From positions 1-45,421 of the forward strand of contig JAEZAS010000288.1 of the NCBI GenBank assembly GCA_023430365.1: DNA of 45,421 nt, written 5' to 3'. The stretch comes from Planctomycetota bacterium (GTDB lineage Bacteria; Planctomycetota; Planctomycetia; Pirellulales; Pirellulaceae). The position numbers were made by a program, and so were the translations under genes. The notes beneath the pieces are model-generated. The model was not told the DNA's origin and did not search any database. It saw only the letters and a list, made by a program, of their open reading frames with translations. Shown here piece after piece: positions 1 through 12,140 of this stretch (position 1 is the first letter of the stretch; every line of letters starts with the position of its first letter).

Positions 1-473
1 TCGCGCGTCGGCTGGTCGAAGCCGGCGTGCCGTTCATCACCCTCTATGACGGCGGCTGGGACCATCACACCAACCTGTTCGACAGCTACAACAAGCGGAT
101 GCCGAACTGGGACAACACGGTGGCGGCTCTGATCAGCGACCTCGACGAGCGAGGCCTGCTCGACTCGACGATGGTCATCGCGTTGGGCGAATTCGGTCGC
201 ACTCCGCAGATCAACAAGGATGGCGGCCGAGATCACTGGTCCAATGCCATGAGCGTGCTGTTCGCGGGCGGCGGAACTCCCGGCGGCCAGGTCGTAGGCG
301 CAACGGACAAGAAGGGCTTTGCCGCGGTCGAACGCGTACTGTCGCCAGAGAACTTTGTCTCGACGGTCTACACCAAGCTCGGGATGGACCCCAACAAGAT
401 CTACTACACGCACGAAGGGCGGCCCGTCCACCTCGTGAGCGACCGAAACCCGATTCACGAACTGATGGGCTGA
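1..473 (+). CDS. DUF1501 domain protein, C-terminal part (5' end outside window)
   Basis: The reading frame is open from base 3 and ends at TGA 471-473, so the N-terminus lies upstream of the window. About 156 residues are visible. They match the C-terminal third of planctomycete DUF1501 proteins: a GWDHH segment, a GEFGRTP segment, a GGRDHW segment, then a GGGTPGG glycine turn and a VYTKLGMD stretch near the end. The family is related to the alkaline phosphatase/sulfatase fold and is usually exported by Tat. Its substrate is not known. A PPC-domain gene follows after 3 bases on the same strand, as is common for this family in planctomycetes. A second complete DUF1501 protein is encoded on the minus strand at 3166-4590 and shares the same motifs. 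The family call is strong; the biological role is unknown. Confidence 0.9.
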   Translation, partial: ARRLVEAGVPFITLYDGGWDHHTNLFDSYNKRMPNWDNTVAALISDLDERGLLDSTMVIALGEFGRTPQINKDGGRDHWSNAMSVLFAGGGTPGGQVVGATDKKGFAAVERVLSPENFVSTVYTKLGMDPNKIYYTHEGRPVHLVSDRNPIHELMG

Positions 474-476
474 TCT

Positions 477-2171
477 GTGCGCTCGATCGAATTGAAATCG
501 CTTGGCCGATCTCTGGTGATTGGCCTCGGGCTGCTGCTCGCGACAGGCGTGGCGCAGGCCGCCCCTCCCAAGGTGAATTATCTCTTTCCAGCGGGCGGCC
601 AGATTGGCCAGTCCGTTGAAGTCACTCTCTCGGGCGAATTCCCCGACTGGCCGGTGAATATCTGGTCGGACCATCCTGGGGTCGCCGCGACCGCAGGATC
701 TGACAAGGGGAAAGTGACCGTTCAGATCGCGAGCGACGCCCGGCCTAGCGTCGCCTGGCTGCGGTTCTACAGCGCTGCGGGGGCTTCGACGCTTCAGCCC
801 TTCATCCTCGGGACTCTCGCAGAGATCGAAGAAAAGGAACCCAACAATGCCCCCAGCAACCCGCAGCAAGTCACGGCGGGAACGGTCATCAACGGCCGGC
901 TGCAAAAAGGGGGCGACCTCGATTCCTTCAAAGTAACGCTCAAGCAAGGCGAGACGCTGGTCGCCTCCCTGCAAACGCACACGCTGCTTGGCTCGCCGGT
1001 GGATTCGGTGCTGCAGGTCTGCGAACTGAGCGAGCGGAAGGCGCTCGCCGACGCCCCACCGCAGGTCGAAGCCTATATCCTACAACAGGAGCACGATTCC
1101 GTCGGTCTCGATCCACGGCTTGCCTTCACGGCGCCCAAGGACGGCGATTATTTGGTGCGCATCTTCGGATTCCCCTCCGAGCCCAACAGCACAATCGGTT
1201 ACTCCGGAGCGGACAGCTACGTCTATCGCCTGACGCTCACGACGGGACCAGTGGTCCTCGCCACATTGCCCATGGCGGCCGTGGGAAGCGAATCGACAAA
1301 ACTCAATTACGTCGGCTACAACCTTCCATCGGCTGGACTCGCAAGCGATATCCCAGCCCTGGAAGGGGATCAATCACCAGTCGATCAGCGATCCGTCACC
1401 GCAACGCACCCTGAGGCGCTCGGCTTCGTGCAACTCGCTCGCGTCGAGTCAACCGTTCTGGTCGCGGCGCCGGACATCAGCCTCGAGAAACCGCAGCCGA
1501 TTCCGGTCCCAGCTGTCGTTACCGGCCAGTTGAGTCAGCCAGGCTCGATTCACAGCTTTGAGCTGGAAGTCAAGAAGGGATCAAAGCTGCACATCGCCGT
1601 CGAGGGGAGCTCGCTGGGATTTCCCTGGGACCCACACCTGTCGGTCTGGGATAGCGCCGGCAAGTAACTGACGGAAATCGACGATGCTCGACGAGAGCGC
1701 GACCCGCAGCTCACGTTCAATCCGCCCGCCGATGGCAAGTATCGCGTCGTCGTCCGTGATCTGAACCGACACGGCGGGCTCGACTTCATCTATCGCCTCA
1801 ACATCGAACAGGCTTCGGACTTCAGCCTGACGCTTTCGGCTGATAACTTCGTGCTGCCAACCGACAAACCGCTCGAGATTCCGGTGACAATTGACCGCCG
1901 CGACGGCTTCGCCGAGCCGATCCACATTCGAGTCGCTGGCCTGCCCGAGGACGTTTCGTGTGAAACGGTCACTTCGGAGGCCAAAGGAGACAGCAGCAAA
2001 TCGGTCAAGCTGATCCTGAAAGCTGAAGGGGACCGGGCGATGCTGCCCGATGGTCCAATCCGCATCGAAGGCGTGGCCGCGGAAAGTCAGCGACGCCGGG
2101 TTGCAACCTTCGATCTCGCCAAACCTCTGGCTGGCGAACATACGGCTGCCTGGCTGACGATCGGCCGCTAG
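477..2171 (+). pseudogene. PPC-domain (pre-peptidase C-terminal) secreted protein, interrupted by an in-frame TAA
   Basis: A GTG start at 477, three bases after the DUF1501 stop, gives a protein with a signal peptide (hydrophobic core around residues 13-28, likely cleavage after AQA). A beta-rich N-terminal domain is followed by a PPC-like domain that starts at an EKEPNN motif near residue 120. A second PPC-like domain begins near residue 345. Inside it a TAA at 1665-1667 stops translation after residue 396. The same frame continues without another stop to TAG 2169-2171. The continuation reads as ordinary PPC sequence (DGKYRVVVRDLNRHGG), so the full gene would be about 564 codons. One C-to-T change from a CAA glutamine codon would explain the break. 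It could be a true nonsense mutation, a sequencing error, or a truncated product that still works. The role of such proteins beside DUF1501 genes is not established. Confidence 0.8.
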
Positions 2172-2220
2172 ACTGATGGCAGTTCCGGTCTTGTCAGCAT
2201 CTCTCCCGAGGAACACTCCC

Positions 2221-3099
2221 GTGCCAATGGTCCGTTCAATTGTCGCACTCTTCCTGGTTGGCCTTGCTTCGTTCGGAATTGCCTCCGCGGAGGAGCCCGC
2301 GCAGGGCGACCTGCGCGTGATGAGCTTCAACATCCGCTTTGGCACCGCGCGGGATGGCGAGAATCATTGGGATAAGCGGAAAGAGAAGGTCGTTGAAACC
2401 ATCCGCGCCTTTTCGCCCGATCTGCTGGGAACGCAGGAGTGCATTGGTTTCCAGCGTGACTACCTGGCCGAGCATATCCCTGAGTATGGCTCGCTGGGCG
2501 TCGGACGGGACGACGGCGGGGACAAAGGGGAGATGATGGCGGTCTTCTACAAGAAGGACCGCTTCGAGAAACTCGATTCTGGCCATTTCTGGCTCAGCGA
2601 GACGCCCGATCAAGTTGGGAGCAAGAGCTGGGATAGTTCATTGCCGCGGATGGCCACCTGGCTGAAACTGCAGGACAAACGCCAGCCGGACGGCCAGCCG
2701 ATTCTGTTCATCAACACCCATTTCGACCACATCGGCAAGTCCGCCCGTCTCGAATCGGCCCGGCTGTTGCGACGTCAGATCGAGGAACTCGGAAAGGGTT
2801 GTTCGACCGTGATCACCGGCGATTTCAATGCAGCGGAAGCGAGCCCGCCGTACAACGCTCTGTTCGGCGCCGAATCCCCGGTGGTCGACACCTACCGCGC
2901 GATGCACCCGGAACGATTGCGCAACGAAGGCACCTTCTCCGGCTTCAAGGCTGGCAGAACCGAAGGGGGCCGCATTGATTGGATCGCGGTTACCAAGGAT
3001 TGGAAGATCCTCTCGGCCGATATCGATCGCACATCCAGCGACGGCCGGACGCCATCGGACCATTATCCGGTGAACGCCATCCTGCGCCGTACGAAGTAG
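2221..3099 (+). CDS. Secreted endonuclease/exonuclease/phosphatase family protein
   Basis: The start chosen is GTG 2221, because GAGGA at 2208-2212 lies 8 bases upstream and the protein then opens with a signal peptide (MPMVRSIVALFLVGLASFG, cleavage near ASA). An ATG at 2176 would add 15 residues before it, and ATG 2227 is also possible. The mature protein carries the family signatures in order: MSFNIRF (metal-site Asn), GTQE (metal-binding Glu), NTHFDH, GDFNA (catalytic Asp and Asn), IDWI and a terminal SDHYPV (catalytic His). This is the DNase I / Mg-dependent phosphodiesterase fold. The length of about 292 residues is typical for secreted planctomycete members. The substrate could be nucleic acid, a phospholipid head group or an inositol phosphate; the sequence does not decide. 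It is 49 bases after the PPC gene and may be co-transcribed with it. Confidence 0.88.
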   Translation: MPMVRSIVALFLVGLASFGIASAEEPAQGDLRVMSFNIRFGTARDGENHWDKRKEKVVETIRAFSPDLLGTQECIGFQRDYLAEHIPEYGSLGVGRDDGGDKGEMMAVFYKKDRFEKLDSGHFWLSETPDQVGSKSWDSSLPRMATWLKLQDKRQPDGQPILFINTHFDHIGKSARLESARLLRRQIEELGKGCSTVITGDFNAAEASPPYNALFGAESPVVDTYRAMHPERLRNEGTFSGFKAGRTEGGRIDWIAVTKDWKILSADIDRTSSDGRTPSDHYPVNAILRRTK

Positions 3100-3165
3100 C
3101 GGGACTGCCAGCGCCCGAGTTTCGGCACGCGATTGACGCAGAAGCTCAAACAGTCGTTGCCGGCA

Positions 3166-4590
3166 TCACGCCAGGATATCGCGCAGCACGTTCGCTTTTT
3201 CGACGCCGGTGAGCTTCGCGTCGAGCCCCTGAAACTTGACGCTGAAGGCTTCGTGCTGAACGCCCAGTTGATGCAGCATCGTGGCGTGCAGATCGTGAAC
3301 GGTGCACACATTCTCAACCGCGGCGTAGCCCAGTTCGTCGGTCGCTCCATAGACCATGCCGCCGCGAATTCCCGCGCCGGCCAGCCACATCGACATCGAG
3401 CGGTTGTGATGATCCCTGCCGATAGGCCCCTTGTTTCCCTGCGACATGGGCGTCCGCCCAAATTCGCCCGACCAGACGACCAACGTGTCGTCGAGCATGC
3501 CAAGATGTTTCAGGTCGGCGAGTAAAGCGGCCGACGCCTGGTCGACCTCCTTGGCCCGGAGGGGCAATTCTTCGCGCAGCAGGCTGTGATGGTCCCAATC
3601 GCGGTGATAGAGCTGAATGAAACGCACTCCGCGCTCGGCCAGCCGTCGGGCGAGCAGGCAGTTGGAAGCGAACGATCCGTCGCCCGGTGCACAGCCGTAG
3701 CGGGCGATCGTGCGAGCGTCCTCCTGCGTGAGATCCATCAGCTCGGGAACGCTGGTCTGCATCTGAAACGCCATCTCATATTGCGCAATCCGCGTGGCGA
3801 TTTCCCGATCGTGCACTACGGTATCACGATGGCGGTTGAGAGCGTTGATGATCTCGACGTCGGCCGCCTGTTGTTCCTTCGACACTCCGGGGGGCGTGCT
3901 GAGGTAGAGCACCGGTTCCCCTTGGGAGCGAAGCTGAACGCCCTGAAAGCGACTGGGCAGGAAACCAGCGCTCCACTGCCGGGCGGAGATTGGCTGTGGC
4001 GAGCGTCCCTGGCCAGTCGACACCAGCACGACGAAGCCCGGCAGATTTTCCGATTCGCTTCCTAGCCCATAATTCACCCAGGCGCCCATACTCGGCCGGC
4101 CGGCGATCTGCGAACCGGTGTTCATAAACATGTGGGCCGGATCGTGGTTGATCGCCTCGGTGGTCATCGACCGCACCAGACAGATGTCGTCGATTGCGCC
4201 GCCGATGTGGGGCAATAGCTCGCTGATTTCTGTCCCGTTGCTGCCGTATTTCTTGAAAGGAAACATGGGACCGAGGCAGAACAGCTCTTGTCCCTGGAGC
4301 TGGGCAAGCTGCTGGCCGCGGGTGAAGCTCTCGGGCATTCGCTCGCCGCTCAGCTGGGTGAGTTTTGGTTTGCGATCGAAAAGCTCCAGATGGGACGGGC
4401 CGCCAGCCATCGTCAACCAGATGACGCGTTTTGCTTTCTGGGGCAGTGGCAGTTTGCCAAGCACTCCCTGCGCAGGCGCGGCGTCGAGCCGGCTCGGCTG
4501 AAGCAGCGAAGCGAGCGCGACGCCGAATAGTCCCTGTGAAGAACGGGCGAGAAACTGGCGGCGGCTGGCGAGCGAATTTGGGGCGGGCAT
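3166..4590 (-). CDS. DUF1501 domain protein with Tat signal
   Basis: This is a 474-residue protein, full length for the family. The N-terminus has a twin-arginine motif (SRRQFLARS) and a hydrophobic stretch, which predicts export in folded form. DUF1501 signatures follow: MAGGPSHLELFD near residue 61, where the family's presumed metal/phosphoryl site begins, then an RDWDHH segment, GEFGRTP, GRDHHNRS and AGAGIRGG. The downstream half closely resembles the partial protein at the left edge of the window. The start lies 14 bases after the stop of the DUF1553 gene at 4605-7133, so the two form an operon. This pairing is widespread in planctomycetes. The enzymatic function is not established; an alkaline-phosphatase-like fold is the usual inference. 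Confidence 0.92.
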   Translation of the reverse strand: MPAPNSLASRRQFLARSSQGLFGVALASLLQPSRLDAAPAQGVLGKLPLPQKAKRVIWLTMAGGPSHLELFDRKPKLTQLSGERMPESFTRGQQLAQLQGQELFCLGPMFPFKKYGSNGTEISELLPHIGGAIDDICLVRSMTTEAINHDPAHMFMNTGSQIAGRPSMGAWVNYGLGSESENLPGFVVLVSTGQGRSPQPISARQWSAGFLPSRFQGVQLRSQGEPVLYLSTPPGVSKEQQAADVEIINALNRHRDTVVHDREIATRIAQYEMAFQMQTSVPELMDLTQEDARTIARYGCAPGDGSFASNCLLARRLAERGVRFIQLYHRDWDHHSLLREELPLRAKEVDQASAALLADLKHLGMLDDTLVVWSGEFGRTPMSQGNKGPIGRDHHNRSMSMWLAGAGIRGGMVYGATDELGYAAVENVCTVHDLHATMLHQLGVQHEAFSVKFQGLDAKLTGVEKANVLRDILA

Positions 4591-4604
4591 GGCAGCTCTC
4601 GCGA

Positions 4605-7133
<2,529 letters not shown>

Positions 7134-7179
7134 ACGCTACTGCCTCATGACATCGGGGTCACGACACTATCAACTCGGC

Positions 7180-8490
7180 TTACACCGTCCAATCGCGGGC
7201 CGCACGGGAGCGGAGCAAGTTCGCCTCGTCGTCGCCCACAAACTCTTCTTTCACAGGATCGAATTCCAGCTTCCGCCGCAGAATCCAGGCGATGGCCGCG
7301 GCATGCGAGGCGATATGCGACCGACGCATCACATCGGGATTGGCAGCCGTCGCCTCCCGCGACCGCATGCAGTCGAAGAAGTTGCGAGAATGGGCGGAAA
7401 CGTCCAGCCCACGCACACGTTTCGCCGCTTCAGGAATTTCCTTCATGAGCGACTCGGGATTGGCGACGATTTCGCCGCTGTCCCCCGTTTCCACCCAGCC
7501 GGCGTCGCCAACGAACCGCACCGGGCATGTGCCCAGTCGAGTGATGTAGTGCGGCTCGCGTTTGCCGAACGGCTCGGGGAGGAAGTCGAGAATGAGTTTC
7601 ACGCCGTTGGCATAGCGGCAGACGATGTTCTTGTCGCTCGGCTCGTATTCAACCGGCATCGTGTCGTCGGCCTGATTGGCCCACTGGCAGAGATCGACCG
7701 TGTGGGCGCCCCAATCGAGAATACGAGCCCCCGAGTCGAAATCCCACTGACCTCGCCAACCGCCGGAGACGTACTTTTGGTTGTAGGGCCGCCAGGCTGC
7801 CGGGCCGAGCCAGAGATTCCAATCGACGGTGTCGCGCGGCGGCTGCGGCTCGGCTGGCAGCCAGGTATTGTCGAGCACCGGCATGTAGATCGACGCATGC
7901 AGGGTATGCAGCTTCCCGAGCCTTCCGCTCTGAGCCATTTGTACGGCCCGCTGAAAGTTGGGAACGCTCCGCCGCTGCGTGCCAGCCTGGAACACCCGCT
8001 TTTCCTGGTGCATCGTATCCGCCAGCGTCTGGCAGTCGGCGATCGTGATGCCGCACGGCTTCTCGCTGTAGACGTCCTTGCCGGCTTTTGCGGCGAGGAT
8101 CGACGCCGCGGCATGCCAGCGATCGCCAGTTGCAACCAGAACCGCATCGATGTCCTTGCGGTCGAGCAGCTCGCGGAAGTCGCGATAGAGTTTACAGTCG
8201 TTATCGCCGTAGTGCTTGTCGACCAGTTGATTGCCGGCGTCGCGCCGACTCTTCTGGACATCGGCGATAGCCACGCAGCGAACATCAGAAAACTGCAGCA
8301 TGGCCGTCAGGTCGTACGTACACCGCGGGCCAATGCCGATCACTCCCAGCGTGATCTTTTCGCTGGCAGCAGTAGCTCCGTCGCGACCGAGCACATGCGC
8401 GGGAATGATCGTTGGCACGGAGGCCGCAACGGTCGCGGCAGCAGTAGTACGAAGAAAATCGCGGCGAGAGCGAATTGAAGTCAGCTTCAT
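7180..8490 (-). CDS. Gfo/Idh/MocA family oxidoreductase with Tat signal
   Basis: The start is ATG 8488-8490, giving 436 residues. The frame stays open far upstream, but that part is antisense to the divergent sulfatase. An AGGA lies about 8 bases before this ATG, and the protein then opens with a twin-arginine signal (RSRRDFLRTTAAATVAASVP). Next come the Rossmann NAD(P)-binding stretch (LGVIGIGPRCTYD, near residue 45) and the family EKP motif with its conserved lysine (VYSEKPCGI), followed by the C-terminal alpha/beta domain with conserved tryptophan and histidine residues (DWGAHTVDLCQWA). Exported members of this family are typical of planctomycetes and act on sugars or related polyols, sometimes with a bound cofactor carried through Tat. 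The substrate is unknown. It follows the DUF1553 operon on the same strand with a 46-base gap, so read-through into that operon is possible. Confidence 0.92.
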   Translation of the reverse strand: MKLTSIRSRRDFLRTTAAATVAASVPTIIPAHVLGRDGATAASEKITLGVIGIGPRCTYDLTAMLQFSDVRCVAIADVQKSRRDAGNQLVDKHYGDNDCKLYRDFRELLDRKDIDAVLVATGDRWHAAASILAAKAGKDVYSEKPCGITIADCQTLADTMHQEKRVFQAGTQRRSVPNFQRAVQMAQSGRLGKLHTLHASIYMPVLDNTWLPAEPQPPRDTVDWNLWLGPAAWRPYNQKYVSGGWRGQWDFDSGARILDWGAHTVDLCQWANQADDTMPVEYEPSDKNIVCRYANGVKLILDFLPEPFGKREPHYITRLGTCPVRFVGDAGWVETGDSGEIVANPESLMKEIPEAAKRVRGLDVSAHSRNFFDCMRSREATAANPDVMRRSHIASHAAAIAWILRRKLEFDPVKEEFVGDDEANLLRSRAARDWTV

Positions 8491-8664
8491 GGAGAGGTTC
8501 CTACGGGAGGACAAACGTGGCCTGCCCATTGTCGGCTGTTTTACAGCCGCATGCAAAGCCGAGAAGTGAATTTTGCCCCGTAAATTCCCCTTCACTCCGG
8601 ACTGTCGCGAAGGCAGTTCGACATGACTAAGATGGCGTTTCCATACGTTGTTCAGGGAGTGCCC

Positions 8665-10296
8665 ATGAAGATCTCGGTCGTTCTGCTGCTTGGCCTGCTC
8701 GTTGGCTCTTCGTCGCTCGCCGCCGGAGCTGAAAAACCCAACATCGTTTTCATCCTGGCCGATGACCTCGGTTATTCCGACCTCGGCTGCTACGGCGGTG
8801 AAATCGCGACTCCCAATCTCGACCGTCTTGCCGCAAACGGCCTGCGCTTCACGCAGTTCTACAACACGGCTCGCTGCTGGCCCACGCGCGCCGCTCTGCT
8901 GACCGGCTTTTATGCTCAGCAGATCCATCGCGATGCCCTGCCGCAACTTGGTGGCGGAGGCAACGGCGTGCGTCAGAAATGGGCAAGGTTGCTTCCCGAC
9001 TATCTGCGCCCGCACGGATACCGCAGCTACCACAGCGGCAAATGGCACATCGACGGAAAAGTCCTCGCCGGTGGTTTCGATCGTTCGCTCGATATGCGAA
9101 ACCAAGGCAACTACTTCAGCGCCAAGGGAAACCTGGTCGACGACAAGCCCATCCAGCCGGCGGCCGATGAATCGGGCTACTATGCCACCATCGCGACCGT
9201 CGATCACGCGATCGACTGCCTGAAAAACCATGCGGACAAGCACGCTGAGAAGCCCTTCTTTCACTACGTCGCGTTCATTGCTCCACATTTTCCCCTGCAT
9301 GCCCTCCCGGAGGATATCGCCCGGTATCGCGATAAGTATTTGGAAGGCTGGCAGGTAATGCGCGAGCGGCGGTTTGCGAGGCAGAAGGAATCGGGCCTGC
9401 ACAACACAACCCTCTCCGAATTGGAGCCTGACGTCGGCCCGCCCTATCATTTTCCCGAGGCGCTCGCCAGGCTGGGCCCCGGCGAAGTCAATCGACCGCT
9501 CCCCTGGGACGATCTCAATGAAGAGCAGCGACGGTTTCAAGCGACCAAGATGGCCATTCATGCCGCGATGGTCGACCGTATGGACCGTGAGATCGGCCGA
9601 CTCATCGACCAGCTCAAGGCGATGAACGCGTTGGAGAACACGATCATCTTCTTTGCCTCCGACAACGGGGCGAGTGCGGAGATCATGGTCCGTGATGGAG
9701 GCCACGACCCATCCGCCGAGCCCGGAAGCGCGGCGACCTATCTCTGCCTGGGTCCTGGTTTCTCGAGTGCCTGCAACACTCCCTTCCGGCGGCATAAGAC
9801 CTGGGTGCACGAAGGGGGCATCAGCACGCCGTTGATCGTCCACTGGCTGGCTGGGATCAAAGCGACAGGAGAGTTGCGGCAATCACCGGCGCATGTCGTC
9901 GATATCGTGCCTACCATCCTGGACATCCTGGAGGTCGAGGCGCCGCCCCAGTGGGAGGGAGAACCGATTCCGCCACGCCCAGGTCGCAGTCTAAAGCCGG
10001 CCTTGGCGGAAGACGTCACCATTCAGCGGGATTCGCTCTGGTGGCTGCATGAAGGAAATCGAGCCATCCGGGTCGGCGATTGGAAGCTGGTCGCTGCGAA
10101 AGGCGCCCCGTGGGAACTCTACGATCTCCGCACCGACCGCGCCGAGTCACGCAACCTGGCTGCTGAACACCCCGACAAAGTCCGTGAGTTGGAACAGGCC
10201 TGGAACCAGCAACTGCAGGACCACATCCAACTCGCGACCAAAACGGCAGCTCAGCAACCAGCCGAAAAGAAGCGGAAGGCCAAACGGCAACAGTAA
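8665..10296 (+). CDS. Secreted sulfatase (arylsulfatase family, formylglycine type)
   Basis: ATG 8665 is preferred over the upstream ATG 8623 because AGGGAG at 8654-8659 precedes it and a signal peptide starts there (MKISVVLLLGLLVGSS, cleavage near AGA). The product has 543 residues. The metal-binding pair D33-D34 is in FILADDLGYSDLGCYGG. The catalytic motif is C71-W-P-T-R followed by AALLTG; C71 would be oxidised to formylglycine. Later conserved parts include SGKWH, a metal-site FASDNGAS and a C-terminal WELYDLRTDRAES segment. This is the S1 sulfatase family, which removes sulfate esters from polysaccharides or aryl sulfates. The tail is rich in lysine and glutamine. No sulfatase-maturation enzyme is encoded in the window. 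Which sulfated substrate it uses cannot be read from the sequence. Confidence 0.93.
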   Translation: MKISVVLLLGLLVGSSSLAAGAEKPNIVFILADDLGYSDLGCYGGEIATPNLDRLAANGLRFTQFYNTARCWPTRAALLTGFYAQQIHRDALPQLGGGGNGVRQKWARLLPDYLRPHGYRSYHSGKWHIDGKVLAGGFDRSLDMRNQGNYFSAKGNLVDDKPIQPAADESGYYATIATVDHAIDCLKNHADKHAEKPFFHYVAFIAPHFPLHALPEDIARYRDKYLEGWQVMRERRFARQKESGLHNTTLSELEPDVGPPYHFPEALARLGPGEVNRPLPWDDLNEEQRRFQATKMAIHAAMVDRMDREIGRLIDQLKAMNALENTIIFFASDNGASAEIMVRDGGHDPSAEPGSAATYLCLGPGFSSACNTPFRRHKTWVHEGGISTPLIVHWLAGIKATGELRQSPAHVVDIVPTILDILEVEAPPQWEGEPIPPRPGRSLKPALAEDVTIQRDSLWWLHEGNRAIRVGDWKLVAAKGAPWELYDLRTDRAESRNLAAEHPDKVRELEQAWNQQLQDHIQLATKTAAQQPAEKKRKAKRQQ

Positions 10297-10330
10297 TGTG
10301 CCGACCGGCGGATTGCAGTTTCCCTTAAAA

Positions 10331-11893
10331 TCACGCTCCGGCGGCCTTTCCCGCCTTCGCCTTGCCTTTGCCGCGACCTGAGTTGTTGGGAACCGGCGGC
10401 AAATCATCCTTCGGCTGGTCGGAGAAGCGATAGGGATCATCCAACCGACGCATTTCGGCCAGCAGCAGAGCTCGCATCTCTTTCAGCTTGGCAGCATGCT
10501 GCGGATCTCCGGCGAGACTGATCTGGTCCGACTTCGTTTCGTTCGCCGCGCTGCTTGCCGCCCCTTGGCGATGCTCCGCGAGCAGTTCATCTGGATTGTC
10601 GGCAAGATGGAAGAGCTGGGTTTCGCGCACCTGGCGATCAGACGACTCGTACTCAATCAGCTTCCATTCTCCCTGCTTTACGCAGCGGATGCCCGGCTTG
10701 CCGCCGCCGCTGTAGGCTCCGTAGAGCACTTCACGAATCGCAGCCTGTTTTCCTTCCCAAATCGGCCTCATGCTGAGACCTTCATTGCTACCCGGGGCGT
10801 CGATGCCCGCCAGATCGCAAAGCGTCGCCAGCACGTCCAACAGATAGACGTTGCCCACGGCTCGACTGCCAGGTTGGATTCCTGGCCCAGCCACGATGAA
10901 CGGCACACGCCAAGTGTGTTCGTAAAGGTTCTGCTTCCCCATCAACCCATGCCGGCCGATCGCCATGCCGTGGTCAGACGTGTAGACGACGTAGGTGTTT
11001 TCGAGCTCCCCCATCGCTTCGAGCCTGTCCAACACCCGGCCGATCTGAATGTCGATATTCTCGCTGCACGCGAACTGTCGGCCGATTTCATTGCGAAGGG
11101 TGGCCTCGTCCCGTCGCTTCCAAACACCGCTCACGGCCACCTCGTCGCGCACGGCTGAGTCGGTCGTCTCAAACGGATGGGCTGACAGGTAGTTCCTGGG
11201 CAATGGCGGCTGCTTCGGGTTCAAGGCGGGCGTTTGGCTCTGATCGGTGTGGTTGGTGGCGCCATACTTGGCGAGCAACTCGGGTGTGCCGTCCCGCTCG
11301 TCGTGCGGATGGGAGAAGCCAAAGTAAATCAGGAACGGGCGCGTGTCGGCGGCCGCTTCGCGCTGCTGCAGGTAGGCGAGGACCTGATCGCCATGCCAGG
11401 CGCTTCCGGTTTCGAGGCTGCCACCACGCTTCGTCGCGTCGCGGCGGACTTGGAACAACCGGTTGGCCGCCTCGTAACTATTTCCTTGCTTGCACGTGCG
11501 CATCGTGGCGTAGCCGGCGCGGTTGAAAACGGCTGGGATGGTTTGCTGCTCCAACTGAGGTGGGGAGTTGCGATTGCCCCACGGCGCCGGCGGCAGCCGC
11601 CAAAGCGTCCGCCCGCTCATAATCATGTGCCGCGACGGCATGCAGACGGCGCCGCTGAACGAGCCCATGTGATAGGCCCCGTCGATCACCATCCCCCGAG
11701 CCGCCAACCGGTCGATGTTCGGCGTCTCGAGCTTCGACGAGGGTTCGTAAACCTTCAAATCGAACGGTGATTGATCGTCTGCCAGGATGAAGAGGAAATT
11801 TGGGCGTTCGGCCCCCTCCGCCATCGCAGCCGAGGGGCCTGCCAGAAAGATTGCGAGGCTCAGTGTCAGAAACATTTTCATGGTTTCGCACAT
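10331..11893 (-). CDS. Secreted sulfatase (iduronate-2-sulfatase-like group)
   Basis: A 520-residue S1-family sulfatase. ATG 11893 is used; ATG 11881 (MKMFLTLSL) would remove four residues and also fits, since the signal peptide (to about AMA, residue 25) starts there. Metal ligands lie in FILADDQSP (D39, D40). The formylglycine motif is C84-M-P-S-R. Further conserved segments are FGFSHPHDERD, a VYTSDHGMAIGRHGLMGKQ metal/substrate segment, and WRVPFIVAGPG. The C-terminus ends in a basic glycine/lysine/alanine tail. It is convergent with the other sulfatase at 8665-10296, with only 34 bases between their stops. The group resembles planctomycete sulfatases acting on sulfated glycans, but the substrate is not assigned. 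Confidence 0.92.
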   Translation of the reverse strand: MCETMKMFLTLSLAIFLAGPSAAMAEGAERPNFLFILADDQSPFDLKVYEPSSKLETPNIDRLAARGMVIDGAYHMGSFSGAVCMPSRHMIMSGRTLWRLPPAPWGNRNSPPQLEQQTIPAVFNRAGYATMRTCKQGNSYEAANRLFQVRRDATKRGGSLETGSAWHGDQVLAYLQQREAAADTRPFLIYFGFSHPHDERDGTPELLAKYGATNHTDQSQTPALNPKQPPLPRNYLSAHPFETTDSAVRDEVAVSGVWKRRDEATLRNEIGRQFACSENIDIQIGRVLDRLEAMGELENTYVVYTSDHGMAIGRHGLMGKQNLYEHTWRVPFIVAGPGIQPGSRAVGNVYLLDVLATLCDLAGIDAPGSNEGLSMRPIWEGKQAAIREVLYGAYSGGGKPGIRCVKQGEWKLIEYESSDRQVRETQLFHLADNPDELLAEHRQGAASSAANETKSDQISLAGDPQHAAKLKEMRALLLAEMRRLDDPYRFSDQPKDDLPPVPNNSGRGKGKAKAGKAAGA

Positions 11894-12140
11894 CTCAGGA
11901 TCTTTCAGCGGGATCTTGCCACGTTTGGTTCACATCTGGGCATGGTAACGTCCGGCGAGAGGCGGGGCGATGACCGTCCCATAGCCCGCTGGACCGACGC
12001 CCAGGGGCTTTCAGGCCACCTTCGGCGCAAATCCTGCACGGCGCATCGAAGCAAAGGGAACGCCCCACGGCATCTACCGTCCGGCGCCCGCTGCCAGCAG
12101 TGGGCCCGGTCCACTTTCGCGATTCATTGAGACCGACACC

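Noticed and set aside
7180..9882. A 900-codon minus-strand frame from the Gfo/Idh/MocA gene back through the sulfatase
   Set aside because: Only the part from 8490 downwards has the family fold, Tat signal and ribosome binding site. The rest is antisense to a sulfatase with intact motifs.
10297..10330. A terminator between the two convergent sulfatase genes
   Set aside because: Only a 4-base stem (GCCG/CGGC) is present in the 34-base gap, too weak to call.
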